Below, piece by piece: positions 51,688 through 60,177 of a stretch of 64,000 nt of DNA. The position numbers and the translations under genes were made by a program. Origin of the DNA: UBA8516 sp035455245 (GTDB lineage: Archaea > Thermoproteota > Nitrososphaeria > Nitrososphaerales > Nitrosopumilaceae); contig DATIFN010000003.1 of NCBI GenBank assembly GCA_035455245.1, positions 36,309 to 100,308 on the forward strand, written 5' to 3'. How positions within the stretch are numbered: the first letter of the stretch is position 1; each line of letters starts with the position of its first letter. The notes below the pieces were generated by a model. It did not search any database. It was not told where the DNA came from and saw nothing but the letters and a program-made list of their open reading frames with translations.

Positions 51688-52485
51688 GTGATAATAATGG
51701 GTTTACTAAGACGTGTAAAAAAAGAAACAAAGGAAGATGCAATAATTCCTGATAAAGGTGAACAGAGAATAGAGGATATCGAAAAAATAGAAGTAGATAC
51801 GATAAATAACGAATTAGAAAACGCGAGAAAAGAACTTCAAGACACTATTTCAACTCTGGATTCCACCGCTAACAAACTAGAACATATGAGAGAAGAATAT
51901 CAAATCAAATCACGGGAGTTGGAAACACTAGAAAAAGAACTAGAGCTAAAAAGAACAGAAATTAGATCAGCTAAAGATGAATATGAAGTAGTTTTATCAG
52001 AACTCAAATCTGTCAAACAGGATCTCTTGTCCACAAAAGCACAATACAACCAGGCCGAAATAGAGACATTAAAAGAAAAAATAGAATCTACAAAGGAGGA
52101 ACTTTCTTCGATAAATTCTTGGAAGGAAAAGAAAGTACATGAATTAGATGATCTAACCTTACAAATTGAACAGGCTAGATCAGGGTTACATGAATTGGAA
52201 GCTCAACACGAGTCAAAAAAGAAAGAAATCATATCGGCAAAAAAAGAATTAGAATTTATAGAAAATGAATTATCTTCAGTAGGACAAAAAGAGGACTCCA
52301 AAAAGATAGTAGAGGCTGCAGGGTCTGTCGTTGCTTCGTTAAATGCCAAGTACGATGCGGTAAGACGAGAACTGGAAATAGTCAGAACCGCACTTGCAAG
52401 AGTAAAAAATGATTACGAGTCGGCAAAAAAAGAATTGGATTCACTTAAGAGTAAATCAGAAGTTGGCATACCAAAAGAGTCTTAA
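51688..52485 (+). CDS. Coiled-coil protein
   Basis: A 265-residue protein that is one long coiled coil from about residue 30 to 250 (KLEHMREEYQIKSRELETLEK onward), with short breaks around residues 155 and 215. The N-terminus MGLLRRVKKE (after a TTG/ATG start cluster) is basic. Like the gene at 10857, it may be a scaffold; no catalytic part seen. Confidence 0.72.
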   Translation: MIIMGLLRRVKKETKEDAIIPDKGEQRIEDIEKIEVDTINNELENARKELQDTISTLDSTANKLEHMREEYQIKSRELETLEKELELKRTEIRSAKDEYEVVLSELKSVKQDLLSTKAQYNQAEIETLKEKIESTKEELSSINSWKEKKVHELDDLTLQIEQARSGLHELEAQHESKKKEIISAKKELEFIENELSSVGQKEDSKKIVEAAGSVVASLNAKYDAVRRELEIVRTALARVKNDYESAKKELDSLKSKSEVGIPKES

Positions 52486-52509
52486 ATTTGTCTTCTGAAA
52501 TTGTGTAGG

Positions 52510-52815
52510 ATGAATCATTCTTTTCAGATAGATACACCGTACATTCCTAATGAAAAGGGTTGTAGATTGATCTGGCACAATGATGATGAGGAAGAAAGAG
52601 TCGTATATCTAAGACATGAAGATTTAGTGCAACTAAACGATGTTCTTTCCCATAATTCTACTGATAAGATCGAACTTGAGGATGGGGTAAGTTCGATCAT
52701 GGTAAATTCTGATACTACAGAATTTTTCTTGGCTAATACAAAATCACTTGAGATTGAAACGAAAATACTTAAGGAAAAAGTCACGGAATTTCTAATTAAA
52801 AATCCTAATGCATGA
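52510..52815 (+). CDS. Hypothetical acidic protein, ~101 residues
   Basis: Starts MNHSFQIDTPYIPNEKG. The sequence is rich in Asp/Glu with strand-like segments (ERVVYLRHEDLVQLNDVL, DGVSSIMVNSDTTEFFLA). An in-frame TTG lies three codons upstream. No family recognised. Lies 25 bases after the coiled-coil gene on the same strand. Confidence 0.62.
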   Translation: MNHSFQIDTPYIPNEKGCRLIWHNDDEEERVVYLRHEDLVQLNDVLSHNSTDKIELEDGVSSIMVNSDTTEFFLANTKSLEIETKILKEKVTEFLIKNPNA

Positions 52816-52859
52816 AAATACTATTTTAGTAGTTGCCATACAATATTACGAGTCAAGAT

Positions 52860-53504
52860 ATGTCAAAAAATAATCCGAAGGAAACCAAAATCTGGCCAAA
52901 AGGATATGTCCCAAGCAAGGAGATGAGGGATTATGATCCAAGAAATAATCTTCTTAACAGCATTCTAACATCAAAAATACCGGAAAAAAACGTAAACACA
53001 GATCTATTCTATGTTATGTCAACTCGTCGTTCTACTCGGAAGTTTTCTACAAGACAAGTTGAGCAATGGAAAATCGATAAAATATTGGCCGCAGCAGATA
53101 CTGCACCAACAGCTGGTAATTTTCAAGGATTTGAGATTTTTTATGTCAAAGATCCAAAGATAAAAGAAAAACTAGTCGAGGCTGCTAACAATCAACCATA
53201 TGTCAATACACCAGTAGTACTAATATTTTGTATGAACCCAGAACGTGTCAAACTAAATTTCCCTCAAGAGATTCTTGCAAAATTCTCAATCCAGGATGCA
53301 ACCCTCGCAGCAGCATACTCTCAATTGGTAGCCTCTGCACTTGGCCTAAGTTCAATTTGGATAGGAATGATAAATGAGGAAAAAGTAAAAGCGTTGATTG
53401 GGACAAAACTTAGGCCATCATCCCTTCTCTGCATCGGGTATCCTGAACAAAAACGAGGTCCAAAATCAAGAAGAAAATTAAAAGATCTCATACATGTGGT
53501 ATAG
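52860..53504 (+). CDS. Nitroreductase-family flavoprotein
   Basis: About 214 residues, starting at MSKNNPKETKIWPK (a TTG nine codons upstream is possible). FMN-binding blocks: STRRSTRKFSTRQVE, DTAPTAGNFQGFE and GLSSIWIGMIN with FSPEQ-like end. Dimeric oxidoreductases of this family reduce nitro, quinone or flavin substrates with NAD(P)H or F420-type donors; this one's donor is unknown. N-terminal 45 residues extend beyond the usual core. Confidence 0.87.
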   Translation: MSKNNPKETKIWPKGYVPSKEMRDYDPRNNLLNSILTSKIPEKNVNTDLFYVMSTRRSTRKFSTRQVEQWKIDKILAAADTAPTAGNFQGFEIFYVKDPKIKEKLVEAANNQPYVNTPVVLIFCMNPERVKLNFPQEILAKFSIQDATLAAAYSQLVASALGLSSIWIGMINEEKVKALIGTKLRPSSLLCIGYPEQKRGPKSRRKLKDLIHVV

Positions 53505-53541
53505 CAAGAGGTTTTTAGCAAGTAATTGCCTTTCTTGGAAT

Positions 53542-53700
53542 ATGTCAAAAATAAAAGATGTTGGTAAAGTAATTATTTTTCTGATAGGAGGAGTTGCAAT
53601 AATTGTCGTGGGTGGATTTATGATGAGAAGTATTGCAAAATTATGGGAAAAAAATGAGGATAAAAAAGACATCCCAAAAAGAAAATACAACTTCAAATAG
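53542..53700 (+). CDS. Small one-helix membrane protein
   Basis: About 52 residues from ATG (MSKIKDVGKVIIFLIGGVA). A single helix (VIIFLIGGVAIIVVGGFMM) is followed by a lysine-rich cytoplasmic tail (KNEDKKDIPKRK). A longer frame starts at 53494 but overlaps the nitroreductase end. Function unknown. Confidence 0.55.
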   Translation: MSKIKDVGKVIIFLIGGVAIIVVGGFMMRSIAKLWEKNEDKKDIPKRKYNFK

Positions 53701-53721
53701 AGTCACAGATAATTTCCATTT

Positions 53722-54138
53722 ATGAAAAAAATATTTCCTTTCAGTGTTTTCTTTGTGACAATTTTTTTATTGTCAATAAATAATTATGTTTACGGCGCAA
53801 TCGGTGGATATTCAGTCAACCTTGCAAATGGCCAATGGGAAACCTTGGTTGACAAACAAGTGCAGATTACAGCTGATCTTACTAACAATCAAGATAGAGA
53901 CCAGCCATTTGCTTACCTGGTTCAGATACAGGACGAAAATGGGGTAACAGTATCTCTATCTTGGATTACCGGTTCGCTAGGACCTGGACAGTTTATGAGT
54001 CCTTCACAATCGTGGACCCCTACAACTCTTGGCAAATACACCGCGCAAGTCTTTGTGTGGGAAGGCGTGGATAATCCTGATGCACTGTCTGAACCACTAA
54101 GGATTAACATCAACGTGGTAGAAACTAAAAACACCTAG
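53722..54138 (+). CDS. Secreted Ig-like protein
   Basis: A 138-residue protein with a signal peptide (KKIFPFSVFFVTIFLLSINNYVYG) and a single beta-sandwich domain (VDKQVQITADLTNNQDRDQPFAYLVQI, PGQFMSPSQSWTPTTLGKYTAQVFVW). Such domains occur in thaumarchaeal surface proteins. No Cys, no anchor; probably held by another protein or secreted. Confidence 0.75.
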   Translation: MKKIFPFSVFFVTIFLLSINNYVYGAIGGYSVNLANGQWETLVDKQVQITADLTNNQDRDQPFAYLVQIQDENGVTVSLSWITGSLGPGQFMSPSQSWTPTTLGKYTAQVFVWEGVDNPDALSEPLRININVVETKNT

Positions 54139-54184
54139 AAAATGTTTTGATAACACTCTAATACTTTTTTAGTTATTTTTTGTC

Positions 54185-54586
54185 ATGGGAAAAAATTTTA
54201 TCGTGAAGTCCGAGGAGGAATGGAAAAGAATCCTTACACCGGAACAATATGAAGTGTGTAGGCAGAAAGGTACCGAAAGGCCTTTTTCAGGAGAATATAA
54301 TCATTGCAAAGAAAAAGGAACATACCAATGCATTTGTTGTGGCAATGAATTGTTTAGTTCTGAAACAAAATTTGATTCAGGCACAGGTTGGCCAAGTTTC
54401 TGGGATCCGATAAACAAAGAAAATGTAGCAAGCGAAACTGATTCAAATTATGGAATGATGCGAGTTGAAGTAATGTGTAACAAGTGTGGAGCTCATCTTG
54501 GCCATGTCTTTGATGACGGACCAGCACCAACAAATCTAAGATATTGTATAAATTCTGTCTCTCTCAAACTAGAGAAAAAGGACTGA
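54185..54586 (+). CDS. msrB: Peptide-methionine (R)-S-oxide reductase MsrB
   Basis: Repairs oxidised methionine. All zinc ligands are present (C49, C52, C98, C101) and C121 in LRYCINSVSL is the catalytic cysteine. FDSGTGWPSFW and HLGHVFDDGP are the family signatures. 133 residues, stand-alone; no MsrA seen. ATG start. Confidence 0.96.
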   Translation: MGKNFIVKSEEEWKRILTPEQYEVCRQKGTERPFSGEYNHCKEKGTYQCICCGNELFSSETKFDSGTGWPSFWDPINKENVASETDSNYGMMRVEVMCNKCGAHLGHVFDDGPAPTNLRYCINSVSLKLEKKD

Positions 54587-54596
54587 GGTATTTTAC

Positions 54597-54965
54597 TTGG
54601 ATTACAATTACATCAAGAGCATTTTGAGACAAATCATTGATTCTCATAAAATACTAAATGAACTAAGGGATAAGCCTGGGGATCTGGAAATCATAAAAAG
54701 AGAACTTGGCAAAATTCAAGGCCTGTTAAATGTCATAGTCATCAAAATAGAAAAATCTGGAAATTATTCAGATAGTTATTCAGAACTCTTGTTTGCCTCA
54801 AAATCATACCTTAGAGATAATAATTTCCAGCCAGAGATTGATAGAATTGCCCAGTTATATTCTGAGGATTCGCATAGGATTAAAAACATTCGACTAACAA
54901 TACTTTCTTCTTTTGAAAAAGCCAAATTAATTCCAAAAACTATTGCTTTATTACAAGTACTATAG
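54597..54965 (+). CDS. Helical hypothetical protein
   Basis: A 122-residue all-helical protein starting at TTG 10 bases after msrB. It resembles a four-helix bundle (YIKSILRQIIDSHKILNELRD, GKIQGLLNVIVIKIEKSG). No metal motif seen. The operon position beside MsrB is the only clue. Confidence 0.6.
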   Translation: MDYNYIKSILRQIIDSHKILNELRDKPGDLEIIKRELGKIQGLLNVIVIKIEKSGNYSDSYSELLFASKSYLRDNNFQPEIDRIAQLYSEDSHRIKNIRLTILSSFEKAKLIPKTIALLQVL

Positions 54966-54973
54966 AGGAAAAT

Positions 54974-55531
54974 TCAAAACTGGGATTGCCTTTTCTTTAT
55001 CAATAATGTTTTTTGAACTTCGCTCATGCTGTTAATGAATTTCTTTTTTGCTTCAAGTTCATCAGATACCTTAACGACTACTTCGGATGCTGAGAGCATA
55101 ACATCTTTAACAACCAAAGGAGCACTTAGGCCAAGCAATTCACTTAGGATTTCAAACACGTTAGTGAATTTTGCGCCATCTCTGTACTTGTATATAGTGT
55201 TCCCATCGTTGAATTTAGGAGATGGATCAAGAGGAATGACCAAATCTGGAGATGTCATGTCTGTGATGAATTGGTCAATGTCGACTTTAATTGCATTCTC
55301 AAGTTCTTCTTTTTGAAAAATTAGCGTATCTCTTGATTTTTCAAGCTGTTCAAATTCATCATCATATTCTACACCTATCATCTTTGCAAAGGTAGATTCT
55401 GCAGTACGTTTTAGTGGAAGTTCATGTATCTTGGCCTTAACGTCAGAAAGCACTTCGTCGACATCAAACAAGTGTTGTCTATTGGCCTTTATTCTTCCTG
55501 CCATTTCTTCCAGATAAGTAAGTTCTGTCAT
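54974..55531 (-). CDS. Unknown partner of the tubulin-like GTPase
   Basis: A 185-residue protein with N-terminal coiled coil (YLEEMAGRIKANRQHLFDVDEVLSDVKAK), a middle linker and a C-terminal alpha/beta part (LDPSPKFNDGNTIYKYRDGAKFTNVFEILSELLG) ending in a helix (EAKKKFINSMSEVQKTLLIKK). It starts 12 bases after the tubulin-like gene on the same strand, so a regulator, adaptor or assembly factor is a reasonable inference. No family recognised. Convergent with the helical gene after msrB. Confidence 0.7.
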   Translation of the reverse strand: MTELTYLEEMAGRIKANRQHLFDVDEVLSDVKAKIHELPLKRTAESTFAKMIGVEYDDEFEQLEKSRDTLIFQKEELENAIKVDIDQFITDMTSPDLVIPLDPSPKFNDGNTIYKYRDGAKFTNVFEILSELLGLSAPLVVKDVMLSASEVVVKVSDELEAKKKFINSMSEVQKTLLIKKRQSQF

Positions 55532-55543
55532 ATCAATTACATC

Positions 55544-56929
55544 TTAGCTGAATTCATGAACTACATCCATGAAGCTCTTTTTGAATTCTTCAGTAGTCAA
55601 ACCCCATTTACCATATTCTTCTTTGTATCCATCCCAAGATTCTTCTGCTTCGCGTGCAATATCAAGAATTTTGGGACCTATGGCTTTGGTGTTCACCAGT
55701 ATTGTAATATTTGCTTGTTCGGTATCTAATATTGGAATCTTGATAAAGATCATTCTAGAATCTTCGATGTTAAATCTTTCTTTTATCATATTTTTCAGAA
55801 CTTCTCTTTCTTTGACATCAAAGTCTCCTTTTATTTTTACTAATGCACAGCAAGAGTCCTTTGGTCCTCCGTTATTTCTGATATCATTCTCATCTATATC
55901 AAATAGAACTGCGTCTTCTCTTTTCTTAATGTGGTCAATTATACTTTCCATCGTGTTGGTTTTTCCACCCATTATATTTGAGCCCCATTGAGTCTCTTCA
56001 GGAACAATTGGAATAACCCATGGAATGGCAAATCGTGGTCGTTTTGTTGCCAACCATGTCCTGTAATTTGACATATCCCATTCTGTTTCTCTTGCAAAAG
56101 ATGAAACAAACATGGATATCGCATTGGCTGCAATCAGATTCATGCCTTTGTAGTCTTTCCATCCAACTTCCTGTTCATGTGGAAGATCGTCAATAATTGA
56201 TGGAATCTTTTCTAATTTTTTCTCAAATTTGTGAGCTAGTTCTCGCAATCTTTTATTTGAAAATAAAATAGAACAATCACTGTATCTAATCTGATATTCT
56301 AAATTCATTACTATGTTAATTGCCGCTGCCTCTAAAATTATAGGATCCCATCCAAACTCTGGCAACAGTCCCAAGGTAGCAATTGTAGCGTGTTCTTTTG
56401 TATCTTTTTTAATAAATTCGATAAATGAGCTTGCGAAAGAACTTCCGGTACCTCCACCCATAGCAAAGGGAACCGTAAAGCCTCTTACTGGTTCAGGAGA
56501 TAGTGCAGAAAGTTGTTTTTGCATATCAAACTTGGTGCTTACCTCTTTGATGAATCTGGTTCGCCCTTCAGCCCAATTTCTTGCAGCACCACCTGCTCCA
56601 TGAATCACATGTTTGTCTCTTAATGCAAAAAGTTCAGGATATGATTGAAGTATTAGATTTGCAGCCCTTGGGTCCAAATCCACTAGTAATGCTCTTGGGA
56701 TAAGTGGAATATCAGTTCCTGAGTATCCACTTGGAAATCGCAAAATAGTGCTGCCATATCTTTTCAGAACTCTAGATTCATCTTTTGCTGTACGAAGAAT
56801 TGGTTTTAGAGGATCAGCCCCTACATCAAGCAATAATCTTCTGTAGGATTCTGCACCAAGACCTATTCCACAATGACCAAAACACGTCATTAACACTGGG
56901 GCTGGTGGAAGGGGAGCGAGTTTGTCCAA
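55544..56929 (-). CDS. Tubulin-like GTPase of the FtsZ/tubulin superfamily
   Basis: A 461-residue GTPase. Nucleotide loops match tubulins: T1 GHCGIGLG (residues 18-25) against GQCGNQIG, PRALLVDLDP (78-87), GAGGAARNWAEGR (111-123) against SGAGNNWAKGH, and the signature GGGTGSS (158-164). LGLLPEFGWDPIILEAAAINIVMNLEYQIRYSDCSILFSNKRL parallels the tubulin H6-H7 region. FtsZ would show GGAGNN and GGGTGTG instead. TTG start; a later ATG (M14) would cut T1. No obvious T7 catalytic Asp/Glu was found by eye. Followed at 12 bases by a same-strand partner gene. Could be an artubulin or a divergent thaumarchaeal FtsZ. Confidence 0.88.
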   Translation of the reverse strand: MDKLAPLPPAPVLMTCFGHCGIGLGAESYRRLLLDVGADPLKPILRTAKDESRVLKRYGSTILRFPSGYSGTDIPLIPRALLVDLDPRAANLILQSYPELFALRDKHVIHGAGGAARNWAEGRTRFIKEVSTKFDMQKQLSALSPEPVRGFTVPFAMGGGTGSSFASSFIEFIKKDTKEHATIATLGLLPEFGWDPIILEAAAINIVMNLEYQIRYSDCSILFSNKRLRELAHKFEKKLEKIPSIIDDLPHEQEVGWKDYKGMNLIAANAISMFVSSFARETEWDMSNYRTWLATKRPRFAIPWVIPIVPEETQWGSNIMGGKTNTMESIIDHIKKREDAVLFDIDENDIRNNGGPKDSCCALVKIKGDFDVKEREVLKNMIKERFNIEDSRMIFIKIPILDTEQANITILVNTKAIGPKILDIAREAEESWDGYKEEYGKWGLTTEEFKKSFMDVVHEFS

Positions 56930-57109
56930 ATTTAAACACCGATATACGAAAGATTTTGTCCTTTCTTAAAGTAGAAAGTGTAAGGATGTAAAGTTGCGGC
57001 TAGACTGTTATAGACGAGGGATTTGGAATTATGTTTCATAGATAATCAATCTAGAGTGCTCTTTGTATTAATACATTTAAGATTTTGGAAGCATTGATCC
57101 TTCGTAAAT

Positions 57110-57454
57110 CTAGTTTTCTTTTAATATTTTTTTAATGGCTTGGAATTCATCTAAAGTAATCTCGCCAGCTGCCAGCCTTGCTTTAAGTATGGAATAAGCT
57201 TCATTGGTAGGATTTTTTGAACCAACCTTTTGTTTTGGACTTGCAACTTGTTTTATCTTTTTCACTTCCTTCTTCAAGACAGGTTTAATTTGCGGTTCTT
57301 CTTTTTGAGACAGTAGTTCTTCAATATACTTGTAATCTGAAAAAAGCAATGGATTTTTTTGTTTTAGCGTATTTAAAATCTCATTCAATCGTTCAGGGTC
57401 ACCTCGTCCTATTTCGATCAGACGTTGGATAGATTTGATCATATTTTCAGCCAA
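57110..57454 (-). CDS. SHOCT-domain protein
   Basis: A 114-residue protein. The C-terminal SHOCT motif reads YSILKARLAAGEITLDEFQAIKKIL; the N-terminal half is helical (IKSIQRLIEIGRGDPERLNEIL) with a basic linker (KKEVKKIKQVASPKQKVGSK). SHOCT domains mediate oligomerisation or membrane-associated assembly; function here unknown. Confidence 0.8.
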   Translation of the reverse strand: MAENMIKSIQRLIEIGRGDPERLNEILNTLKQKNPLLFSDYKYIEELLSQKEEPQIKPVLKKEVKKIKQVASPKQKVGSKNPTNEAYSILKARLAAGEITLDEFQAIKKILKEN

Positions 57455-57491
57455 TTATTTTCACACTCACTTTTTTAAAAAATCGTCTAAT

Positions 57492-57959
57492 TTAAGATGG
57501 CGGCCCAAATGACCAGGCTGAGAAAAATTTAGGAGAGATTTCAAGCACAGATTCATTTCCTTGTCGTATCTCACTGATAATCCACCTACCAATATCATTT
57601 TCTAAACCTCCCATGTATTTGGTGATAATCTTTTCTGCCGTTTTAAGATTGGAATTAATATCATCAAGTGATTTTACGGTGCCTTTTCCTTTCACACCTT
57701 TGTAGGGAAAAGTTTCATCATCGATGGAAAAGTAAACAAGATTTTGGCGTAACGCATTGTTTGCTTTTTTTGAATTTTTTCGAGTTGTAAAATAAAGTTT
57801 GTCATTTTCAAACAAATACCAGATAGGATGGATGTTGGGTTCACCCTTTTCATCTATTGTTCCTAATTGGAGGTTTAGTTTAGATTTTAAAAGAAATTCT
57901 CTTACCTGTTGTTCTGTTAAAAGTGGACTAAACCCTGGAAGTGCGTTAATTATTTTCAT
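57492..57959 (-). CDS. Split-barrel flavin/F420-type oxidoreductase
   Basis: About 155 residues of the pyridoxamine-phosphate-oxidase-like fold: LNLQLGTIDEKGEPNIHPIWYLFENDKLYFTTRKNSKKANNAL is the typical cofactor-binding first half. Members bind FMN or F420. Cofactor choice is not decidable here; F420 is plausible because the window encodes four cof genes. I use ATG at 57959 (MKIINALPGF) rather than the upstream GTG/ATG. Confidence 0.8.
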   Translation of the reverse strand: MKIINALPGFSPLLTEQQVREFLLKSKLNLQLGTIDEKGEPNIHPIWYLFENDKLYFTTRKNSKKANNALRQNLVYFSIDDETFPYKGVKGKGTVKSLDDINSNLKTAEKIITKYMGGLENDIGRWIISEIRQGNESVLEISPKFFSAWSFGPPS

Positions 57960-58191
57960 AATGAAAATAACCAAACTCTGGTTTAAAACAATTTACCCAC
58001 TAGTCCGATGCAACAGTTCTGGTTTTTGACATGGTAGATTTGGATAAAGGAGTAAGGTCATTATCAAAATACAGCAAAATTAAACTATACAAAACAAAAA
58101 TTATTAAAAAAGAATTGAGCTCTTGAGACAACAGACAAAATATTCTCCCTTAACAAATTTTTTGCAAAATGTCTCAGGTTGTGTTTACATG

Positions 58192-58716
58192 TTATCTTTG
58201 TGAAAATTCAAAGACTAGAACACCGTCATTAATCGATGATTCATCAACATGAATTCTTAGGGATTCTAGTATGGATTTTACATAAATTGAGAGAAAGTTT
58301 GCCCATTTGGGACCCAGTACAGTGTTAAAGACAAACCTATGCCGATTGTGTTTTGCCTTGTGAGAAAAACTATACCATTCACAATATTTTCCTATCATCT
58401 CAAAATAATTGTATATTACATTTTCAAGATCGTATTCTAAACCAAGAATTCTAAATAACTTTTTAACTATGGCAGGTCCGTTTTTACCAATTCCTTCTAT
58501 TGTAGAATTGTCGCTTTTATTTATGAACTCGATAAATATTTCAGGAGGAATCGTTAGATCATGCATGGCTTTCACGTGTGACTCAAATGAAATGTTTTTG
58601 AAAAGAATCTTTGTAACCAGTGCATTTAATGTAAGGTCTTTTTTTTCAGCTTCTGTTTTTAATATTTCTAAAACTTGGTTTGGTAGTCTTAACGTGACTC
58701 TATTAGTAATTGGCAT
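58192..58716 (-). CDS. Ribbon-helix-helix regulator with C-terminal effector domain
   Basis: About 174 residues. Residues 1-45 are a ribbon-helix-helix DNA-binding domain (NRVTLRLPNQVLEILKTEAEKKDLTLNALVTKIL). The C-terminal 130 residues (LTIPPEIFIEFINKSDNSTIEGIG, YFEMIGKYCEWYSFSHKAKHNRHRFVFN) look like a separate sensor or dimerisation domain, unlike short CopG proteins. ATG at 58716 chosen; a TTG six codons upstream is possible. Target unknown. Confidence 0.78.
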   Translation of the reverse strand: MPITNRVTLRLPNQVLEILKTEAEKKDLTLNALVTKILFKNISFESHVKAMHDLTIPPEIFIEFINKSDNSTIEGIGKNGPAIVKKLFRILGLEYDLENVIYNYFEMIGKYCEWYSFSHKAKHNRHRFVFNTVLGPKWANFLSIYVKSILESLRIHVDESSINDGVLVFEFSQR

Positions 58717-58940
58717 TCGTTGCAACACTTCCAAATTTTATAATCACCAGCAAAAATCGAGAGATCAGCCAATTATAAAATATGGAGTATGTTTGATCCA
58801 ATACATACAAAAAAATAACCAAAGAATAAACAGGTTGTTGGAATCTTTTGATATGGGTCGTATAATTTCTGGGTAAAATTAATAAACCCAAAAATTTATT
58901 GAACCAAACTTCTTTTGAAGATAATTTAATTAATGTAGGT

Positions 58941-59891
58941 TTATTTCCTTTGGAAAATCTTGATGGCTTGTGGTGGACATACACCTTCACATGCCAAGCA
59001 AAATATGCAGTCAGGTTCTCGCGCCATCAATGGTTTTTTCTCAGATGCTGGGTGGCCAGGAGTATCAAACCATTCGTAAACATTAACAGGACATGCATCA
59101 ATACAAGCTCCATCTGCTACACAAATATCAAAATCAACTGATACATATTCTCCCCAAACACCCAATCTCCCATTAGCAGTTCCTTTGCCCCATGTTTTTA
59201 TGACATTCTTATTTGCGGGTACAACAAAGTTTGAGCTTGGGCGCATGTGAGATTTGTATTCCACATCAATTGGTCCTTGCTTTGGACCATCTAATGGTCC
59301 ACCTACATCTTGTGGTGCAGAGGCTTCTTCTGGTTCTTCATATTTTATTTTTGGTTTGGCATCAGGAACAATTTTTGCAAGTGGTGTAAGCTCTTCTAGT
59401 TGTAAGACAGCTGCCTCTTGGCTTTGTTTTTTTGTCTTTACATAATAAGTCATCAGTTTGTCTGCTAAAATGGTATTTCGTAGAATTGTATCAATTATCA
59501 TTTTTGCGTAATGATCTGCCTTTTTGCGATAATCCTTTACCCATTGGGGATCGCCAAACTTTTCAATTGGAAAGATTTGGTAAATCATGTCAATTACTTC
59601 ACCTGTTACGATCTCAACTGTAACTGAGAGCTCAACTTTTTCATATCCTTTTGATTCGCTATCTGCCATGTTTTCTTCAGTCCATGTGTATGTTGCATAA
59701 ATTCTGTCAGCGTATGTATCCATTGTGAAAGTCTTCTTGAGTCCCTCCACAATTGATTTCATCTCTAATGGTTCTTCTAGTTTTATTGGAAGACGATAAA
59801 TGCCAAGCTTGTAACCATGTAATGGATAAACACCTCTTTTTGAAGTTGTGGATTCCATGGTGTATACTCTATCTTTTAAGAGAAGCGACAT
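58941..59891 (-). CDS. Large fusion protein with C-terminal two-cluster ferredoxin
   Basis: A 316-residue protein. The last 70 residues are a ferredoxin with DICVADGACIDACPVNVYEW (first cluster, C-x5-C-x3-C) and CIFCLACEGVCP (second, CxxCxxCxxxC), resembling archaeal 7Fe/zinc ferredoxins. The N-terminal 240 residues are not ferredoxin: alpha/beta with KSIVEGLKKTFTMDTYADRIYATYTWTE, no recognised family. Ferredoxins in this group are normally about 100 residues, so this is an unusual N-terminal extension. A FNR-like gene lies 2.5 kb away. Confidence 0.85.
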   Translation of the reverse strand: MSLLLKDRVYTMESTTSKRGVYPLHGYKLGIYRLPIKLEEPLEMKSIVEGLKKTFTMDTYADRIYATYTWTEENMADSESKGYEKVELSVTVEIVTGEVIDMIYQIFPIEKFGDPQWVKDYRKKADHYAKMIIDTILRNTILADKLMTYYVKTKKQSQEAAVLQLEELTPLAKIVPDAKPKIKYEEPEEASAPQDVGGPLDGPKQGPIDVEYKSHMRPSSNFVVPANKNVIKTWGKGTANGRLGVWGEYVSVDFDICVADGACIDACPVNVYEWFDTPGHPASEKKPLMAREPDCIFCLACEGVCPPQAIKIFQRK

Positions 59892-60177
59892 GATGTAATT
59901 TCGGCGAATTTATTTAAAAAGCTTCGCTAATCGAAACTTCTGAAAAATCTTCTTGTCAAGGCTAGCAGTGACTGTTTAGTATTTTGACGTATAATGATTA
60001 CCGGGGCACCCGAAAATGCCTTGATGCGAGAAATCAGTGGTAACCCCAGAAATGGAATCTTTAATCAAAAAAACGGTTCCTTTCTCACCCTGAATGGACC
60101 AAGATCTATATCTTAAAATTCAAATCACAAAACAAGAGATAAAAACTTAAAATTTAACCCCAAATGATGTACCTATA

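Noticed and set aside
58703..58990. 95-codon minus-strand frame between the RHH gene and ferredoxin
   Set aside because: It overlaps the start of the RHH gene and the end of the ferredoxin gene in a different frame, with no protein-like pattern.
59892..60177. Possible C/D box RNA in the gap before the alanine-rich gene
   Set aside because: Box-like TGATG and GAAA words occur but no consistent C/D/C'/D' spacing was found; treated as promoter region with nothing else evident.
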